Notes under the pieces: model-generated
The model's input: the letters and a program-made list of their open reading frames with translations, nothing else
Told to the model about the DNA's origin: nothing
Database searches by the model: none
Shown here: piece after piece, positions 59,870 through 64,000 of the stretch
Layout: each line of letters starts with the position of its first letter
How positions within the stretch are numbered: the first letter of the stretch is position 1
NCBI GenBank assembly: GCA_947184155.2
Contig: CAMXCT020001716.1
Location: 62,001-126,000, forward strand
Reading direction: 5' to 3'
DNA: 64,000 nucleotides
Source: Cladocopium goreaui
Lineage: Eukaryota > Sar > Dinophyceae > Suessiales > Symbiodiniaceae
Made by a program: the position numbers and the translations under genes

Positions 59870-60235
59870 AAAATTACACGCCGTTGTGGCGCGAAGCGCG
59901 TTTGCCAGTGAAAAAGCTACAAACACTTCACGTTCGGAGCACTTTTGGAAGTTGTGATGTCGAAAAAGTGCACGCCGTTGTGGCGCGAAGCACATTTCCA
60001 AGTCAAGATGTACAAAGCAACTCAGCTTCGGAGCATTTTCAGAAGTTGTGATGTCGAAAAAGTGCACGCCGTTGCGGTGCGAAGCACATCACAAAACACA
60101 CCAGGTTCAGAGCACTTTTTGAAGTTGAGATGTCGAAAAAGTGCGCGCTGTTGTGGGGCGAAGCACATTTCGAGGTCAAAAGTGGAAAAAACTTAGGAGT
60201 ACGGAGCACTTTTGGACGCTCGGATGTCGCAGGCG
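59870..60235. repeat. About 93-bp minisatellite
   Basis: Four diverged units marked by CACGCCGTTGTGGCGCGAAG at 59,878, 59,970, 60,064 and about 60,145, each followed by CGGAGCACTTTTGGAAGTTG and GATGTCGAAAAAGTG. It lies within the inferred EF-hand gene intron. Confidence 0.8.
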
Positions 60236-60309
60236 CAAGGGATTCTGCACTTTGCTAAAAAGGGAGCAAAACGTGAGGGTTTTGTAGCATTTCAACTACA
60301 ACCACCACT

Positions 60310-60600
60310 ACTACACTCCACGCAAAAACACATCATTTCTTCTTCTCCTCTCTAGTCTATCCTGCTTCATTCCACTCTATTCTCCTCTATTCACTCTAGT
60401 CTGCTCTAGCCTACTCTGCTCTACTACCGTACACTAACTCTTGTCTGTATTCTGCTCTACTCTTGTCTGCTGTATTCTGCCCTGCCCTACTCTAGTCTAG
60501 TCTGGTTGCCTCTACTCTTCTCTTCTCTACTCTACTCCGGTCTCCTCTACTCCAGTTTATTGTATCCTGCTCTACTCTACTCTTCTGTTACTGATCTTTT
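60310..60600. repeat. CTACTCT pyrimidine-rich low-complexity tract
   Basis: Irregular CTACTCTACTCTTCTC-type repeats, no coding. Confidence 0.85.
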
Positions 60601-60855
60601 GAGCTACTTTTCTACTTCGGGCGCATGCCAGCTAGACTTCATGATCTGTTGGGTTAATTCTGTACTTCAGGTGCATGCCAACTAGATTTCATGATATTGT
60701 GAGCTACTTCTCTACTTCAGGTACACGCCAACTAGATTTAATGATCTTTTAAGCGATTTCATGCGATTTCTCTATTTCAGGTACGTGCCAACTAGACTTA
60801 ATGATCTTTTGAACTACTTCTCTACTTCAGGCGCGTGCCAACTGGACTTAATGAA
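60590..60855. repeat. About 58-bp tandem repeat, five copies
   Basis: Each unit has TTCTCTACTTCAGGYRCRYGCCAACTAGA followed by TTCATGATCTTTTGAGCTAC (mixed bases for variation between copies). Each copy carries a TTCAGG that looks like a 3' splice site. Confidence 0.8.
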
Positions 60856-60995
60856 CTTTGGGCTAGTGAGAATGTGAACGTCCGTAACTCGGAGTTTCCT
60901 CTATGGAAATTTCCTTTAATTAAGCAGTCAGTGATTTCAGGTGAGTTGAGACGAGTGCACGGCACTTTTTTTATTTTCATAGTTCCCTGTTTCAG

Positions 60996-61400
60996 GTGGT
61001 GATGGACAAAGATCGGAGCAACCATGTTGGCCTTCCACTATTCCTGGAAGGTTGCAAAGCTTTAGGCTACGAAGATGAGGAGGAGGCAAATTTTTCAGTT
61101 TTTCTTCCATTTCTGATGTATCTTCACGCGGAGCACTTTTCATCTCCATACGAACTTTTGACAAATGCTTCCATGATTGGGGGTTTGAGTTATCACATGC
61201 TTTTGAGGGATAATGTGTTTATGTCAGTTTCCGTTTGTTTCGAGAGTTGGAAATGCTGAATGGGTACCAGTGGTTGCTTGGACACGTTTAATTGCATCGG
61301 GCGTCGAATCTCCGTCGACAGGTCAAGGAACTCTTTGAACATCTCCTGCTGAGAGGCGGTAGTCGCAACCTGTCTGTGGAGGACCTTAGAGCTGAACCTT
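60996..61400 (+). CDS. EF-hand protein, second exon group
   Basis: Exon 60,996-61,085 follows TTTCAG and reads VVMDKDRSNHVGLPLFLEGC and KALGYEDEEE, an EF-hand-like loop DKDRSNHVGLPL. A GC-donor intron (61,086-61,321) joins in phase 0 to KELFEHLLLRGGSRNLSVED, where a degenerate loop (LRGGSRNLSVED) ends in the expected acidic residue. The alternation of 'loop - FLEGCKALGY - LF...' is the dinoflagellate paired EF-hand pattern and continues the gene begun at 58 kb. Confidence 0.7.
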
Positions 61401-61847
61401 CAAGACCAAAGAGCTTTGAATAGAAAATAACATATATAGTTTGATTCAATTGAAGTAATTTCAAGTTTCCTTCAAACTTTTGAGAGGCAACTAAAACTTG
61501 GCAGGGTTTTGAAAATGAGCCAAGAACCACCACAAATCTGACGCAAATGTGTCAGGAAATCAGCTGTGTTGGGAACATGCAAGCTTCGCCGCGGGGAGAG
61601 GTGATTTCAAGACAGAACCCAATTCAAGCTTCGGAAGTTCAATTCCCGTGTTACCCTTTGAGAAGTGAGGTTTCCAAGGGAGAGGTTCCATCGTAAGGTT
61701 TGCTGGTGGAGAGCTGCGTGCAGGATTTCCAGGTCATTGGCTGGAGAGCCACCTGGCCCTGCTTGAATTTTCATTCCAAGACATTCAGCTTGCCGTGATT
61801 TGCTGTGTGGCAAGCAGCTTATCTCATCTGTTCTTGGTGTGTTCCAG

Positions 61848-62085
61848 GACATCGTTTTCTTGCAGAGCTGGGAAAAAACAAAGCGAAAGAAGGCAGAAAG
61901 GAGACGCCTTGGAGTACGCTGGGTGAATCGAGATCCTTTCCTGACAGCGAGGGTCTTGGACCCGAGCAGATCCTCAGATTTGTTCGGAAGTGAAGAGTAC
62001 TCCAATCGGGTGTCTGTGGACTGGGACGAGGAGACAAAGCTGCAGCACGCTGCCAACAGCTTCAGACCTCTTCAGACCATTTGCT
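61848..62085 (+). CDS. Probable further exon of the EF-hand gene
   Basis: After TTCCAG the frame reads DIVFLQSWEKTKRKKAERRR, then LGVRWVNRDPFLTARVLDPS. A 'xxFLxxW' segment after the second EF-hand is common in the dinoflagellate EF-hand family. The 3' end is not determined; the frame stops at TAG 62,085. Confidence 0.45.
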
Positions 62086-62099
62086 AGCTTCATTTGAAT

Positions 62100-63600
62100 G
62101 CATTACAAAAGCTAGCGGTAGCGAGCTGGAGTTGCTCTTCTTCTAGCAAAATGATCGTGTTGGGGATCTGGGCAACTCAGCCTTTGTTCGCGTGAAGTTT
62201 CACTTGACCCTCCCCCCTCTGCGAAGCGCACTGCAGAGGCTATTATGGAGAAAGTTGTACAACAAACGTAACACTTTTACCTCTAATACTAAGCCAGCCG
62301 CTTCGGTTGTTCTGGCACCAGAATGCAACTAAACTAACTTGGTCAACTCACAATGTGCACGACGCTTTCCTCCAATATTTGGCCTAGCGCGTCCTCCTGC
62401 GAGATGATGGAAAGAACTCTGGCGCGACTGTGTGTGGAAAATAATGTGGTTTCTTGCCTTGTTTTGGTGCAGTGCCGAAGGTGACTTTTTCCGGAAACAA
62501 TCCAATATTGATTACAGGCTTGCGGGATACCAGCCATGATGCAGACCTTGGCACACCTTGACACGCCTTTGAATAACTTTGCTCCACCCTCCTCGTGTCC
62601 ATCAAGCCGTCACAACCATGACGCGATGGCGTAGCTTCTGTCCACCGCCACCCGTGGTTCATGTATTGTTTCTACAAGGTGTGCATCGGGTGCAGAGCAG
62701 AAGTGAATGAAGCGGCGTTCGCCAAAAGCTTGTGCACGGACACTTGCTTTGCACGCTTTTATTGATGTTCCGACTGCATTTTGCCCCGGATTGGTTGGCC
62801 GAGGGATGCGGGGGGTACCTGAGGTCAATGTATGGTGATGAGGGCGTTTCTCCAATGCTTTGTTAGTAGAGCTGCTTGGGTGCGTTGCATGTTCAGAGGA
62901 ATGAGTGTGAGAATCACATACATTTTCTCAATTTATTCAGTACGCTTGGAAGTTGCACTTGGCTGCTCGTCCAGGTGGTAGGTTGCTTGAGTGGTTGCAG
63001 TGCTTTACTTTGTTGTGTGTGAATTGCCGCATCTGCTGCCGGCGTTGATAGAAATGCCACCATGCAAGCTTGCAGGTTCAGAAAGGATTACGCCATTGCT
63101 AGCAGCAAATTTTACCATACCATGCCTTGGCCATACTTCAACGCTGGATGCCCTGCTTCAACTGTTTGCGCTGCTAGTATGTACCTACCTTGTTACACCA
63201 ACGCAGCTCTCGAAGACATCAAAAGGAATACCAGGCACAACACACCACCTCCTTGGAGGCGTTGTCACAAGCCGTGACAGACGATAGCATGTTCCGATGA
63301 CATTTTCTTTTTCCATCTGTCCGTGAGTTTCTTGCGCTGTCCGCGTTGGAATGTTGAATTATTGCTTGTATGGGATCTGCTCTCGTTCTTTTGTGCAAAA
63401 CTTTTTTTTTTGCCATTCGTCCCGTCCCTCTCTTTCTGCTCCATTCTACACCCCGTTTTTTCAAACGTTTCCCCCATATTCTTGTTCTTTGCATAGTCAT
63501 AGTCGCGTGTTCGTCCTTCACCCTATGGACATCAATCTACAATGACAACTTTCCACTCACAGAACCCTTTGTTTCTCAAGCGACGGTTTTGGCTGCGAGC
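62100..63600. other. Intron-like DNA, no gene recognised
   Basis: Short frames on both strands lack motifs. The segment lies between inferred exons of the EF-hand gene. Confidence 0.4.
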
Positions 63601-63619
63601 GCCGTTGCAGATGCCATAG

Positions 63620-64000
63620 GAGGTGCGCAAGTTCCGGGTCTTTTTGATCAAGACCTTTGGCTCCTTGCCGCAAGCCTTCGAGGCAATCGATGCCAACAAA
63701 AGCGGGGAGCTTTCGCTGGCCACTTGTTCGCTTCAGATGGGGCGGATGGCGTGGAGTCGTAGAGTGGGTATATCATTTTGCGCCCAGTGCAGGCAGGCCT
63801 CTTTTATAAATATAACTTAAGAGTTAGGAGAATGGGGAGGATGAAGCGCAGAATGAAAGAATATGAAAGAATCCAAAGGCTGTTCAGATGTACACTTTGC
63901 GTTCTCCTTTGATGATAAGGTCGAATTTCAAGCTGCAGTAGCCCAGCTCCTCAAGTATTGTCGACATGGTGAAGCAAAGCAACTCTTCCGGACGCTGGTG
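63620..64000 (+). CDS. EF-hand protein, third exon group, cut by the window end
   Basis: Exon 63,620-63,718 reads FRVFLIKTFGSLPQAFEAID and ANKSGELSL. A GC-donor intron (63,719-63,919, acceptor AAG|G) joins in phase 0 to VEFQAAVAQLLKYCRHGEAK. Joined, the loop is DANKSGELSLVE, a canonical 12-residue EF-hand with Glu at position 12, which neither exon gives alone. The frame is open at the window end, so the gene continues. Confidence 0.8.

Noticed and set aside
59658..60196. Plus-strand ORFs over the 93-bp repeats
   Set aside because: They shift frame with repeat units and have no conserved motif.

Overview
The window looks like nuclear DNA of a dinoflagellate, probably Symbiodiniaceae or a close relative. 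Genes are made of small exons. Eleven introns can be placed from protein continuity; their donors are GT, GC or GA, and every acceptor is AG followed by G. All recognisable host genes lie on the + strand, as in the unidirectional gene arrays of dinoflagellates. The gene content (EF-hand, PPR, RluA and J-domain proteins, dinoflagellate-type copia and LINE elements, abundant minisatellites) fits. No rRNA, tRNA or CRISPR array was seen.

Layout. 0-2 kb: a 420-bp tandem repeat with TCA microsatellites. 2.7-4.6 kb: a decayed LINE. 4.7-7.3 kb: mostly unassigned, with a TCTA microsatellite. 7.36-16.83 kb: a young Ty1/copia element (copia-1) with 171-bp LTRs differing at one base, a 5-bp target duplication and an intact gag-pol frame of about 2,390 codons. 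17.6-19.1 kb: a J-domain fragment and a small hypothetical gene. 20.8-38.6 kb: scattered PPR exons, interrupted by minisatellites and by a 10.06-kb LINE (24,529-34,585) with 15-bp target duplications. That LINE carries a complete cytosine-5 DNA methyltransferase, two ORF1-like frames, an endonuclease-RT frame and an RNase H frame. 36-37.4 kb: a 60-bp higher-order minisatellite. 40.7-41.9 kb: an alpha-kinase-like gene. 43.2-46.4 kb: a coiled-coil gene. 47.1-57.5 kb: an RluA-type pseudouridine synthase gene whose large intron holds a second, older LTR element (copia-2, 48,106-55,745). 58-64 kb: a multi-EF-hand gene running off the window.

The most interesting theme is the cargo of the retroelements. 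The LINE has a canonical C5-methyltransferase. Copia-2 has a DNMT3-like methyltransferase remnant and a Tpt1/KptA-like RNA 2'-phosphotransferase domain. Copia-1 has a methyltransferase-like insert between integrase and RT and a HAD-like ORF ahead of gag. Both copia elements share an unusual sequence directly after the 5' LTR (GGTTATCARCCGTA) that resembles the complement of a tRNA anticodon arm. This raises the hypothesis of half-tRNA priming with element-encoded RNA-end processing. Retrotransposon-borne DNA methyltransferases have been reported in Symbiodinium; I cannot verify from here whether these exact architectures are known.
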